DNA from: Porticoccus sp.
GTDB lineage: Bacteria; Pseudomonadota; Gammaproteobacteria; Pseudomonadales; Porticoccaceae
Length of the DNA stretch: 9,660 nucleotides
Assembly (NCBI GenBank): GCA_011049795.1
Contig: DRHD01000277.1
Coordinates: 1 to 9,660 of the forward strand
Direction: 5' to 3'
Shown here: piece after piece, positions 1-6,359 of the stretch
How the letters are laid out: the number at the start of each line of letters is the position of its first letter
Position numbering within the stretch: the first letter of the stretch is position 1
The notes under the pieces: model-generated
What the model was told of the DNA's origin: nothing
Databases searched by the model: none
The model's input: the letters and a program-made list of their open reading frames with translations, nothing else
Program-made: the position numbers and the translations under genes

Positions 1-426
1 ACAGGCAGTTCGACCCGGAACATTATAGAGAATCTGTGGAATATCTACGGCTTCAGCAATCACCTTGTGGTGAAGATAAAGTCCTTCTTGAGTTGGCTTA
101 TTATAATAAGGGGCCACCAGCAAACAGGCGTCAGCGCCGGCCTGCTGCGCCCGGCGAGTCCACTCAATAGCCTCGCGTGTGGAGTTGGCACCCGTACCAG
201 CAATCACCGGCACACGGCCATTAGCATCTTCTACAATCGAAGCGATAGTCGCCATGTGCTCCTGCACATCCAGAGTTGGCGACTCACCTGTCGTCCCCAC
301 TGCCACAATGGCATCAGTACCCTCTTCAATATGCCATTCCACAAGCCGTTTGAGGCCATCCCAATCCACTTCCATAGCGTCGGGAATCATAGGGGTTACC
401 AGAGCAACAATACTGCCGGTGATCAT
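1..426 (-). CDS. dapA: 4-hydroxy-tetrahydrodipicolinate synthase, N-terminal part (runs off the window)
   Basis: DapA condenses pyruvate with aspartate semialdehyde in the cytoplasm, the first committed step of the lysine/diaminopimelate pathway. The first 142 residues are present and begin [13 protein letters not shown]. The family motif GTTGES is at residues 44-49, the PYYNKP segment is at 106-111, and YNVPGRT is at 134-140; this includes the Tyr of the catalytic triad and the Arg that binds substrate carboxylate. The Schiff-base Lys (about residue 162) would lie beyond the left edge. The ATG at 426 is chosen because it gives the canonical N-terminus and has a TGAGG ribosome binding site at 433-437, seven bases upstream. 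That site overlaps the stop codon of the small upstream gene, which suggests coupled translation. The order lpxL - small gene - dapA differs from the dapA-bamC-purC order of E. coli. Identification is secure. Confidence 0.95.
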   Translation of the reverse strand, partial: MITGSIVALVTPMIPDAMEVDWDGLKRLVEWHIEEGTDAIVAVGTTGESPTLDVQEHMATIASIVEDANGRVPVIAGTGANSTREAIEWTRRAQQAGADACLLVAPYYNKPTQEGLYLHHKVIAEAVDIPQILYNVPGRTAC

Positions 427-433
427 CGTGTGC

Positions 434-490
434 CTCAATATTTGACTGAATGTTTAGCTGAATACTTGACTGTATGTTTGACTGAATTTA
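434..490. repeat. Degenerate 12-bp tandem repeat, about 4.7 copies
   Basis: Four full 12-bp units start at 434, 446, 458 and 470, followed by a partial unit to 490. On the plus strand the unit is approximately CTGAATGTTTGA. Copies differ at one to four positions, so this is an old, diverged array. It lies in the tail of the candidate small gene and immediately upstream of the dapA start. Confidence 0.75.
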
Positions 491-579
491 CGAAGCCGTC
501 ATGGTACTGACCCAGATCAGGGGGCACAAGCATTTGCTGGTAGTTTTGCCCTACCCATCGTTGACACATTTCGCTCATC
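435..579 (-). CDS. Candidate 47-residue small protein with a tetrapeptide-repeat tail, coupled to lpxL and dapA
   Basis: I do not recognise this protein. Its ATG overlaps the stop codon of the lpxL-like gene in a TGATG arrangement, typical of translational coupling. Its own TGA lies inside the TGAGG ribosome binding site of dapA. It therefore fills almost exactly what would otherwise be a 151-base leader. The product begins [15 protein letters not shown]. It ends in a basic tail of four-residue units ([15 protein letters not shown]) produced by a 12-bp tandem repeat in frame. There is no membrane segment or signal peptide. The overlaps and the repeat period being a multiple of three are what I see; that it is expressed is inference. 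The alternative is an untranslated spacer with a chance open frame. A longer in-frame version starting inside lpxL is possible but less likely. Confidence 0.45.
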
Positions 580-1510
580 ACTTGCTCTTTTTGGGATAGG
601 GTTTCTGTTCTCCCTCGGGACGCGTTTTGAAACGACGATGAATCCACAGATATTGATCCGGCTGCTCCAGGATAAACTCTTCAATCTTGCGGTTAACGAT
701 TTCGGCATCTGCCACATCATCACCAGTGGGAAAGTTTTCCAGTGGCGGGTGAATAGTCACCCGATAGCCCTGATTATTAGGCAAGCGCACATGAGAAAAA
801 GGTAACACTGCCGCACGACCTATTTTGGCAAACTTAGCTGTTGCTGTAACCGATGCCGCAGTCACACCAAAAAAGTGAGCAAATACACTTTGCTTACGGC
901 CGTAATCCTGATCCGGGGCATACCAGATAACTCGCCCCTGGCGCAGTGCCTTGAACATTCCACGAATATCTTCTCGAGGGTAAATAACACCGACAGGGTC
1001 ACGCGCCCGACGCCCCTTACTTTGAACATAGTCATAAACAGCATTTTTATGCGCGCGATACATAGCATCAATAGAATGCCTTGAGGACAATGCCGAAGCA
1101 CCCACTTCCAATGTGGTGTAATGAATCGCCATCAACAAGGCACCACGCCCCTGTAATGCCTCAAGGTGCTCAACCCCTTCCATCTGAACAAGTTTATTTA
1201 GACCCTCTGTAGGCCACCACCAGGCCATGCCGATTTCAAAGAAAGCAATACCGTAATTAGTAAAATTATCCCGTAACAGTTGTCGCCGATCTTGCTCGTT
1301 CATATCGGGGAAGCACAGCTTCAGGTTTATCTCTGCCACTTGGTAGCGATAGCCACCCATGGCAAACATCAGAGCACCCAATTGCCGGCCAAGCCACATC
1401 ATTACCGGATAGGGCAACATAACAAGCAGCCGCCAGCAACCTATACCGAGCCAGGTCAGCCAGTAACGTGGGTGTAGATATGCGCCCTGAAATTGTTGAT
1501 TACTACTCAT
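578..1510 (-). CDS. lpxL: Lipid A biosynthesis acyltransferase (LpxL/HtrB family)
   Basis: This inner-membrane enzyme of the lysophospholipid acyltransferase superfamily adds a secondary acyl chain from acyl-ACP to Kdo2-lipid IVA on the cytoplasmic face. The protein has 310 residues, close to the usual ~305. A membrane anchor lies at about residues 20-50. The catalytic HX4E motif is HYTTLE at 130-135. Further family signatures are YAPDQDYG at 197-204 and YLWIHRRFKTRPEG at 287-300. The wording of the last two fits LpxL better than LpxM, but acyl-chain preference cannot be read from sequence. The ATG at 1510 gives a normal N-terminus, and the ribosome binding site is weak. A TATAAT box and a 9-bp repeat lie upstream. 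The stop overlaps the start of the candidate small gene, and dapA follows. Confidence 0.92.
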   Translation of the reverse strand: MSSNQQFQGAYLHPRYWLTWLGIGCWRLLVMLPYPVMMWLGRQLGALMFAMGGYRYQVAEINLKLCFPDMNEQDRRQLLRDNFTNYGIAFFEIGMAWWWPTEGLNKLVQMEGVEHLEALQGRGALLMAIHYTTLEVGASALSSRHSIDAMYRAHKNAVYDYVQSKGRRARDPVGVIYPREDIRGMFKALRQGRVIWYAPDQDYGRKQSVFAHFFGVTAASVTATAKFAKIGRAAVLPFSHVRLPNNQGYRVTIHPPLENFPTGDDVADAEIVNRKIEEFILEQPDQYLWIHRRFKTRPEGEQKPYPKKSK

Positions 1511-1534
1511 GAACCACCGAGGCTATGTATCAGC

Positions 1535-1574
1535 AAGTACCAAAAGTACCAAAAGTACCAAAAGTACCAAAAAT
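1535..1574. repeat. 9-bp tandem repeat, four copies, in the lpxL leader
   Basis: The unit AAGTACCAA recurs with a strict 9-base period; the G of each unit is at 1537, 1546, 1555 and 1564. The copies are essentially identical, so the array is young or actively changing in number. It lies 25 bases upstream of the lpxL start codon, between that start and a TATAAT hexamer, so it would be in the 5' untranslated region. Confidence 0.9.
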
Positions 1575-1584
1575 TAGATGGGGC

Positions 1585-1590
1585 ATTATA
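1585..1590 (-). promoter_or_regulatory. Possible -10 box for lpxL
   Basis: A perfect TATAAT is read on the minus strand, 75 bases before the lpxL start codon, in the gap after the DUF2789 gene. No good TTGACA-like -35 hexamer lies 16-18 bases upstream, so this is a candidate only. If used, transcription would begin near 1577 and include the 9-bp repeat array. Confidence 0.35.
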
Positions 1591-1647
1591 AGGGGGATAA
1601 GACCTAAAAGGGATGGCTACCAACGTGTTAAAGCAAATTGCCTCAAA

Positions 1648-1881
1648 TTAATCTCTTAGCAAGGCATCCAATTGATCAACCACTTCTGCCCAGTCTGAAT
1701 CTTCCATCAGAGACTCTTGAAGAAAAGCACGCTGGCTTACAGTCCAAAAGTCAGCTTGAACAAGCCGGGTTTCACTCTCCAACAACCTGTGCTGAGCTAA
1801 AAAGGTTTCAATAGCGGCGTCTTGCGAGGGCAACCCAAGCTGCTCAAACAATGCCTGAAGAGTAGGAATATTCGTGTCCAT
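1648..1881 (-). CDS. DUF2789 family protein
   Basis: This is a small acidic soluble protein of 77 residues with no membrane segment. The pattern fits DUF2789, a family of unknown function in Pseudomonas-like and marine gammaproteobacteria: MDT...TLQALFEQLGLPS near the N-terminus, FWTVSQRAFLQESL in the middle (45-58), and DWAEVVDQLDALLRD at the end. Length matches the family (~75-80). The ATG at 1881 is the only sensible start, with a weak ribosome binding site. It lies 134 bases downstream of fabV and 137 bases upstream of lpxL on the same strand. Those gaps are wide for an operon, and no function follows from the context. Confidence 0.8.
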   Translation of the reverse strand: MDTNIPTLQALFEQLGLPSQDAAIETFLAQHRLLESETRLVQADFWTVSQRAFLQESLMEDSDWAEVVDQLDALLRD

Positions 1882-2015
1882 ACTCTATTTATAGGCATGG
1901 TATTCAAAGAACGCAATAGGCCGACAATATCACTACCCCAATGGTGGTGACATGAAGGTGGTGCCATGAAGGTGGCCAGACCATTAAATACGCCGCTAAT
2001 AAGAGGCGACAATCA

Positions 2016-3203
2016 CTAAACCAGATTTTTGATCTCGACCACCTGGTTAACATCGGCATCGTAGTCTACGCCATCAATATCAAACCCAAACAGATTCAAA
2101 AACTCATGTTTGTATTCTTGAAAATCGGTCAGCTCAGCAAGGTTATCTGTGGTGATTTGAGCCCAGGCTGCCGCCACCTTATCCTGAATTTCCGGACGGA
2201 GTTCCAGCTCATCAACCCGTAGCCGCCCTTCTTCATCCAATCGAGGGGTATCACTGTAGAGACATTCTGTATAAAGGCGATAAAGCTGCTCAATACAGCC
2301 TTCATGGCTACCATCTGCCTTCATAGCCTTGAACAGCAGCGACAAATACAAAGGCATAATAGGAATAGCAGAACTGGCCTGAGTCACCACCGCTTTTAAT
2401 ACCGATACCCGAGCATCACCGCCAGAAGCAACCAGTTGCTCACGAATACCAACAACCTTCTTATCCAAATCTTTCTTGGCCCGACCAATGGTGCCATCCC
2501 AATACAAATCCCAGGTGACTTTTTCGCCTACATAAGTAAACGCCGTCGATTTAGCCCCTTCTGCCAAAACATCGGCTTCACTCAATGCATCCATCCACAT
2601 CTGCCAATCTTCACCACCCATCACAGCCACAGTGTTGGAAATGTCTTCATCGCTGGCCGCTTCAAGGGTAAATTCCTGAATCTCTTCCTTGTCGGTATTA
2701 ATGCCCTTCAAGGTCACATCTTTGCCTATTGGCTTCAACGTTGAGTTAAACACTTCGCCCGTTTTCGGATGTTGACGGCGAGGAGAGGCCAAGCTGTAAA
2801 TCACCAGATCAACCTGCCCCATATCAGCCTTAATGGTCTCAATCGTCTTTTGCTTGATCTCATCAGAAAAGGCATCGCCGTTGATGCTTTTAGCGTACAA
2901 ACCGTCTTGTTCAGCAAACTTATGAAATGCTGCCGAGTTATACCAACCGGCAGAACCGGTTTTCTTTTCAGTGCCCTCTTTTTCAAAGAAGAGGCCCAGA
3001 GTCGATGCACCGCAACCAAATGCTGCACCAATACGTGCTGCCAACCCGTAGCCGGTGGAGGAACCAATCACCAATACACGCTTGGGCCCATCAATGGGTG
3101 CCTGACGCTTGATATAGTCGATTTGGTTTTTAACATTGGCCTCACAGCCCACCGGATGGCTGGTAATACACATAAAGCCACGAACTCTAGGTTTAATAAT
3201 CAT
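2016..3203 (-). CDS. fabV: Enoyl-[ACP]/trans-2-enoyl-CoA reductase FabV
   Basis: FabV is an NADH-dependent enoyl reductase that catalyses the last reduction of fatty-acid elongation. It replaces or backs up FabI and, in the characterised family members, is insensitive to triclosan. The protein has 395 residues, the family's normal length. It opens with [10 protein letters not shown]. The dinucleotide-binding stretch [17 protein letters not shown] is at 47-63, with an acidic residue after the second strand (LFFE, 71-74) as expected for NADH. The FabV-specific Y-X8-K active-site motif is at Tyr234 and Lys243 ([10 protein letters not shown]). The conserved [18 protein letters not shown] region is also present. 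The ATG at 3203 is preferred over an in-frame TTG two codons upstream because it gives the canonical N-terminus and has a GGAG ribosome binding site just upstream. The gene is divergent from the DoxX gene. Confidence 0.96.
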   Translation of the reverse strand: MIIKPRVRGFMCITSHPVGCEANVKNQIDYIKRQAPIDGPKRVLVIGSSTGYGLAARIGAAFGCGASTLGLFFEKEGTEKKTGSAGWYNSAAFHKFAEQDGLYAKSINGDAFSDEIKQKTIETIKADMGQVDLVIYSLASPRRQHPKTGEVFNSTLKPIGKDVTLKGINTDKEEIQEFTLEAASDEDISNTVAVMGGEDWQMWMDALSEADVLAEGAKSTAFTYVGEKVTWDLYWDGTIGRAKKDLDKKVVGIREQLVASGGDARVSVLKAVVTQASSAIPIMPLYLSLLFKAMKADGSHEGCIEQLYRLYTECLYSDTPRLDEEGRLRVDELELRPEIQDKVAAAWAQITTDNLAELTDFQEYKHEFLNLFGFDIDGVDYDADVNQVVEIKNLV

Positions 3204-3407
3204 TCCCAATCTCCACAGCGTGCCCTCTCGGGCTGCTGGTCAGTTTACATTCAATCGATTTAAAGCAGGCCGCAATGATACATTGAAGGTTCTGTGTGAC
3301 CAAGAAATGTCCGTGGATTAACCCCCTTAACATCATAAACCCCAACACCAAATACACTACTATCGATAGAAAAACCCGACTATGATAAAAATCACCGCCA
3401 ACATGAG

Positions 3408-3815
3408 ATGAGCCGAACCATGCATCACCAAGAAGCTGTCGCCAAATTAATCCTGCGCTTAACTGTTGGCATTCTGATGTTGTTACACGGGACAGCCAAA
3501 ATCATTAACCCCGGGACACTGGAGTTTATCGGCCAAAACCTGTCCGATATCGGTCTATCGCCACTGATAGCCTACGCCGTTTATCTGGGCGAAGTACTGG
3601 GGCCATTGATGATTATTGTCGGTTACCACACCCGTGTTGGTGCCCTGCTCGTGGTGATCAACATGGTGTTTGCCATTCTACTGGTACACAGTGGTCAGCT
3701 CCTTCAACTCACTTCTCACGGCGGTTGGCAACTTGAGCTTCAAGGGCTTTATCTGTTTGGTGCACTCGCTATCATGCTGCTGGGAAGTGGCCGATATGCC
3801 ATCAGACAGGGCTGA
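3408..3815 (+). CDS. DoxX family inner-membrane protein
   Basis: The protein has 135 residues and about four hydrophobic segments (about 12-28, 50-73, 77-98 and 110-128). Family features include LILRLTVGILMLLHGTAKI near the N-terminus, YLGEVLGPLMIIVGYHTRVGALL in the middle and a C-terminal LFGALAIMLLGSGRYA. DoxX-like proteins are small membrane proteins often linked to redox or thiol stress; the exact role of this one is unknown. The ATG at 3408 has no clear ribosome binding site, and the ATG at 3420 is an alternative start four codons in. It is divergent from fabV across a ~200-base gap. purC follows on the same strand 176 bases later, probably with its own promoter. Confidence 0.85.
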   Translation: MSRTMHHQEAVAKLILRLTVGILMLLHGTAKIINPGTLEFIGQNLSDIGLSPLIAYAVYLGEVLGPLMIIVGYHTRVGALLVVINMVFAILLVHSGQLLQLTSHGGWQLELQGLYLFGALAIMLLGSGRYAIRQG

Positions 3816-3862
3816 CGGCTGCCCGCCCTAAGAAAAGCACACTCCATGCACCGGCTCACGTC

Positions 3863-3878
3863 ATGCAAACATGTGGCA
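3863..3878. promoter_or_regulatory. Weak PurR-box-like sequence upstream of purC
   Basis: ATGCAAACATGTGGCA matches the E. coli PurR operator consensus ACGCAAACGTTTGCGT at about 10 of 16 positions; the left half is good and the right half poor. It lies about 115 bases before the purC start. Many marine gammaproteobacteria lack PurR, so this may be chance. Confidence 0.2.
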
Positions 3879-3991
3879 ACCCGGCACCTATCTGGTAGAA
3901 TTTGCCCCCTTAAATTATCTTCGCCCTAAATTATTCAGTCTCCTGCCATAAAGTTGCAGGGCGCTAACCACCCCAAACAGGACCGTTTGTC

Positions 3992-5095
3992 ATGAATCTT
4001 GCTGACAAGGTATTAGCCGTTAATAACGATCTTCCCATCCGTACCGATGGCCCAGTACACAGCGGCAAAGTACGCTCCGTCTACTGGCTCACGCCAGAAG
4101 ATAGCCAACGGCTGATTGAAGAACGCGGCTACGATGTAGCCGCCGATGCACCACTGGCCATTATGGTGATCAGCGATCGTATTTCAGCATTTGATTGTAT
4201 CTGGCACGGCGAAGGGGACATGAATGGCGTACCGGGTAAAGGCGCGGCATTGAATGCCATATCAAACCACTGGTTTAAACTGTTCCGTGAGCAAGGGCTG
4301 GCTGACAGCCATATTCTAGAAATTCCCCACCCTTTTGTGTGGATAGTTCAGAAAGCCAAACCCGTCATGATCGAAGCCATCTGCCGGCAATACATTACCG
4401 GCTCCATGTGGCGGGCCTACGCTAAAGGCGAACGAGAGTTTTGTGGCATTCAGCTACCCGACGATTTACAAAAAGATCAGAAGCTCCCGGAACTGCTGAT
4501 CACCCCTTCCACCAAAGGGATTCTCAAGGGACTTCCCGGTGTACCCGAAGCTGACGACGTCAACATTACCCGCACCGATATCGAAAACAATTATCAGGGT
4601 TTTAATTTCACCACCACTGAAGACATCGACTACTACGAAAAACTATTGAAAGAAGGCTTTGATGTCATCAGTGACGAGCTGGCCAAACTGGACCAGATTT
4701 TTGTAGATACCAAATTTGAATTTGGCTACGTCACCGATAAAGTCGGCAACGAAAAGCTGATCTATATGGATGAAGTGGGCACCCCCGACTCCTCCCGTAT
4801 CTGGGATGGTCCCAGCTACCGCGGCGGCAAAGTCGTGGAAAATTCAAAAGAGAGCTTCCGCCAGTTATTGCTTAATCACTTCCCCGACCCCGATATTCTG
4901 CTCAATAAAGACCGGATGGATGAACGAGAATCATTGGCCAAAGATAATGCGCTTCCAGAATCCGTTCTGATGGAAGTGTCAGCCATCTATGTGGCCATTG
5001 CAGAAAAAATTACCGGTAAAAAACTTAACCTATCAGAAAACCCCAAAGCAGAAATTATTGAGATACTCGATAAGGAATATGGGCTGATTATTTAA
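3992..5095 (+). CDS. purC: Phosphoribosylaminoimidazole-succinocarboxamide (SAICAR) synthase, long form
   Basis: PurC joins CAIR and aspartate using ATP in de novo purine synthesis, in the cytoplasm. The protein has 367 residues, the longer family form, against ~237 in E. coli. Visible motifs are SGKVRSVYW at 24-32 (nucleotide-binding loop), [10 protein letters not shown] at 59-68, [11 protein letters not shown] at 81-91, VDTKFEFG at 238-245, and the substrate-binding [13 protein letters not shown] at 259-271. The ATG at 3992 has an AGGA ribosome binding site at 3979-3982, nine bases away. The 3' end is unusual: the TAA stop lies within the terminal box (5090-5096) of an attC-like site, so the cassette array begins exactly at the end of purC and runs toward it from the opposite strand. 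The C-terminus (KEYGLII) does not look truncated. Confidence 0.96.
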   Translation: MNLADKVLAVNNDLPIRTDGPVHSGKVRSVYWLTPEDSQRLIEERGYDVAADAPLAIMVISDRISAFDCIWHGEGDMNGVPGKGAALNAISNHWFKLFREQGLADSHILEIPHPFVWIVQKAKPVMIEAICRQYITGSMWRAYAKGEREFCGIQLPDDLQKDQKLPELLITPSTKGILKGLPGVPEADDVNITRTDIENNYQGFNFTTTEDIDYYEKLLKEGFDVISDELAKLDQIFVDTKFEFGYVTDKVGNEKLIYMDEVGTPDSSRIWDGPSYRGGKVVENSKESFRQLLLNHFPDPDILLNKDRMDERESLAKDNALPESVLMEVSAIYVAIAEKITGKKLNLSENPKAEIIEILDKEYGLII

Positions 5096-5173
5096 CGTCC
5101 GAAGCTGCGGGAGCTGGGTGTTTTTAGGAGTGAAGCGACGTCCCGGTTTTCCGGCAGACTGCGCTTGTTAACT
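5090..5173 (-). repeat. attC-like site after the last cassette, overlapping the purC stop
   Basis: Read on the minus strand, this 84-bp site runs from AGTTAAC (5167-5173) to GTTAAAT (5090-5096), a perfect GTTRRRY box. TTAAC pairs with GTTAA, and AAGC pairs with GCTT further in, with unpaired bases between as in attC sites. Internal complementarity is weaker than in the other sites. The terminal box contains the purC TAA codon. Confidence 0.65.
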
Positions 5174-5189
5174 GTATGATTCGTAACCA

Positions 5190-5399
5190 TCACCCGATTG
5201 TACGATATTGTAATATGAGACCTATAATTTCATGATCACTTGTCGCTGATGCTAGAGATTCATTTAGTGAAGTTCTCTGTGGCAAGTGGATGTTAAATTT
5301 AGAACGTAAAACCTCCTCCACGTGTTCATCAATTGTGGGGTCAAATTCTTTTCCAGCATAGATACAAATGCGCCGATGAATAAATTCTTTATTTACCAT
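5190..5399 (-). CDS. Cassette protein resembling the thumb segment of family-A DNA polymerase (tentative)
   Basis: This is a soluble protein of 69 residues with no signal peptide or membrane segment. It begins MVNKEFIHRRICIYAGKEFD. From residue 18 onward the pattern follows the region of bacterial DNA polymerase I just before the fingers: EFD, then VEEVLRSKFNI, then LPQR, then a variable loop, then DHEIIGLILQYRT. In Pol I the corresponding stretch runs through the ILFEK segment to ILEYR. It could not be catalytic alone, since no polymerase motif A, B or C is present. This is a by-eye resemblance and could be coincidence. The ATG at 5399 is preferred over an in-frame GTG at 5408 because a GAGAAG ribosome binding site precedes it. 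An attC-like site follows 17 bases after the stop. It shares its segment with the next gene upstream, with no attC between them. Confidence 0.6.
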   Translation of the reverse strand: MVNKEFIHRRICIYAGKEFDPTIDEHVEEVLRSKFNIHLPQRTSLNESLASATSDHEIIGLILQYRTIG

Positions 5400-5457
5400 A
5401 AAAAGCACTTCTCTTGCTTGACATTAAATTGTTGTTCCAATACTAAATACCAACATT

Positions 5458-5520
5458 AAAGGTGACGAAGGGATTAAAAATTAACCAAATTGATCAAAAA
5501 ATAATCCCTCCGTCACCTTT
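5458..5520. repeat. 63-bp inverted repeat with 19-bp arms
   Basis: The left arm (5458-5476, AAAGGTGACGAAGGGATTA) and right arm (5502-5520) are reverse complements with a single mismatch, separated by a 25-base AT-rich loop. The arm is GC-balanced inside AT-rich surroundings. It lies in the leader of the 69-residue gene, about 60 bases from its start, and could fold into a strong RNA or DNA hairpin. It resembles a small non-autonomous repeat element more than a terminator. Confidence 0.85.
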
Positions 5521-5529
5521 TTATAGTAG

Positions 5530-5579
5530 TTGGTTGGTGTTGCGCTAGCGTAGCGATAAGCGCATAAGCCAAGCAACGC
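5530..5579. repeat. Imperfect GC-rich palindromic repeat
   Basis: TTGCGCTAGCG on the left is partly complementary to CGCATAAGCCAAGCAA on the right: TTGC pairs with GCAA, GCT with AGC, and GCG with CGC, with small bulges. It has the look of a REP-type intergenic element. It is not an attC, because its GTT and AAC ends are in the reverse order. Confidence 0.5.
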
Positions 5580-5580
5580 A

Positions 5581-5603
5581 TTAAAGGGGTCTGACCCCTT
5601 TAA
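5581..5603. repeat. 23-bp perfect palindrome
   Basis: TTAAAGGGGTC is followed by one base and then its exact reverse complement. As a hairpin it would give a 9-bp stem with a TCTGA loop. It lies just downstream of the 102-residue cassette gene, so it could act as a terminator, although no long T run follows on the minus strand. From memory, very similar AAAGGGGTC palindromes are scattered in many marine gammaproteobacterial genomes. Confidence 0.8.
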
Positions 5604-5625
5604 TTGCATTTGATCTCAACATAAA

Positions 5626-5934
5626 TCACAACCAGATGATCAATATCACTGCTACGACCCACAACATAGTTCTTGCCAGGCATCGTTTTGCCTCCCTTTC
5701 AGACAAAGCCATCAGCTCTTGCTTAAAGTCTTGTGATTTCATTGATAAATACGCACCTGAACCCATTAACCCCCCAACTATAAGACTTGGAGGAAAACCC
5801 GGTTTGGAACAGTATTTTTTGAAATACTCTGGGTCAGAGTCTTTAAGGCGCGACAGGAAGCCTGCATACCATGAAAACTTATAATCCCATACCAGAATAG
5901 CGACCAAGATCGTCAACAAGAACACACTACGCAT
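5626..5934 (-). CDS. Cassette-encoded small membrane protein, unknown function
   Basis: This protein has 102 residues if started at the ATG at 5934, which has AGGTGT upstream. An in-frame ATG at 5949, directly after the attC box, would add five residues. It has an N-terminal hydrophobic segment (residues 3-18), a short hydrophobic glycine-rich stretch near 50-66 (SLIVGGLMGSGAYL), and a strong C-terminal hydrophobic end (about 88-102). Charged loops between them include the DPEYFKKYCSKPGFPP segment. I do not recognise a family. The upstream side has a good attC (5953-6031). The downstream side has none, only repeats. The gene at 5190-5399 therefore belongs to the same segment. Confidence 0.65.
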   Translation of the reverse strand: MRSVFLLTILVAILVWDYKFSWYAGFLSRLKDSDPEYFKKYCSKPGFPPSLIVGGLMGSGAYLSMKSQDFKQELMALSEREAKRCLARTMLWVVAVILIIWL

Positions 5935-5952
5935 AATGACACCTAACATTTT

Positions 5953-6031
5953 TTATAACGGGCCGCGTTTCTGCGAATATGCGCTTTTAATAGTCCAGTC
6001 CGTAGGGCGAACTACGCACGTTTTGTTATGC
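5953..6031 (-). repeat. attC-like site
   Basis: Read on the minus strand, this 79-bp site runs from GCATAAC (6025-6031) to GTTATAA (5953-5959). TAAC pairs with GTTA, and the inner arms (AACGTGCG against CGCAGAAACGCG) are partly complementary with bulges. It begins four bases after the stop of the 69-residue membrane protein gene at 6035-6244. The next cassette gene starts directly after it. Confidence 0.8.
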
Positions 6032-6034
6032 ATT

Positions 6035-6244
6035 TTAGTTAAACAATGGGTTAACGTAAAAGCTATACAACCCGACCGCAACGCCAAAGATGCCCGTAAA
6101 TAGTATTGAATATCGCTGGGCTACACTAGTACCTGTAACGTGAAGGTTGGGAAATAGAATCTTTCCTGGCATGGGTAAGAAGCACAAGAAGCTAAATATC
6201 CCGCTGACAATTATCGATAATGACATGATCGAATTAAAGTTCAT
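6035..6244 (-). CDS. Cassette-encoded two-helix membrane protein, unknown function
   Basis: This protein has 69 residues with two hydrophobic segments, about residues 6-24 (MSLSIIVSGIFSFLCFL) and 46-63 (SILFTGIFGVAVGLYSFY). A short loop between them carries PMPGKILFPNLHV. No family is recognised. The ATG at 6244 has the best ribosome binding site in the array, AGGAG at 6253-6257, eight bases upstream, between the preceding attC and the start. It is therefore likely to be translated if transcribed. The gene exactly fills the space between two attC sites, making a single-gene cassette of about 310 bases. Confidence 0.7.
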   Translation of the reverse strand: MNFNSIMSLSIIVSGIFSFLCFLPMPGKILFPNLHVTGTSVAQRYSILFTGIFGVAVGLYSFYVNPLFN

Positions 6245-6263
6245 TTATTCAACTCCTTTTGAT

Positions 6264-6359
6264 GCATAACGCCTTGCACACAGGCTGCTTAAAGTTGGAA
6301 CAACTTTTAGGAGTCTGAGCGGCGCGCATGCGCTGTGGTTGTGCTGCAACTTGTTATGA
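6264..6359 (-). repeat. attC-like site
   Basis: Read on the minus strand, this 96-bp site runs from TCATAAC (6353-6359) to GTTATGC (6264-6270). The arms pair through TAAC/GTTA, TTGCA/TGCAA and CACA/TGTG, with unpaired bases on one side, as in attC sites. The TAA stop codon of the upstream cassette gene (6354-6356) lies inside its first box. Confidence 0.8.

Noticed and set aside
67..510. 147-codon plus-strand open frame
   Set aside because: It lies opposite the unmistakable N-terminal half of dapA and has no motif or ribosome binding site of its own.
1951..1978. 14-bp direct repeat (CATGAAGGTGG twice) between fabV and the DUF2789 gene
   Set aside because: It has only two copies with mismatches at the ends, and no associated structure; probably a simple local duplication.
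2436..3263. Long plus-strand open frames opposite fabV
   Set aside because: They are antisense shadows of fabV, which has full family motifs on the minus strand; their products show no recognisable features.
3360..3369. CTATCGATAG palindrome between fabV and the DoxX gene
   Set aside because: A 10-bp palindrome is expected by chance in a window of this size, and no promoter hexamers align with it convincingly.
5530..5579. Possible attC after the 102-residue cassette gene
   Set aside because: It is palindromic and GC-rich, but its outer boxes run GTT...AAC, the reverse of the AAC...GTT order that attC sites require, and neither box fits the consensus.
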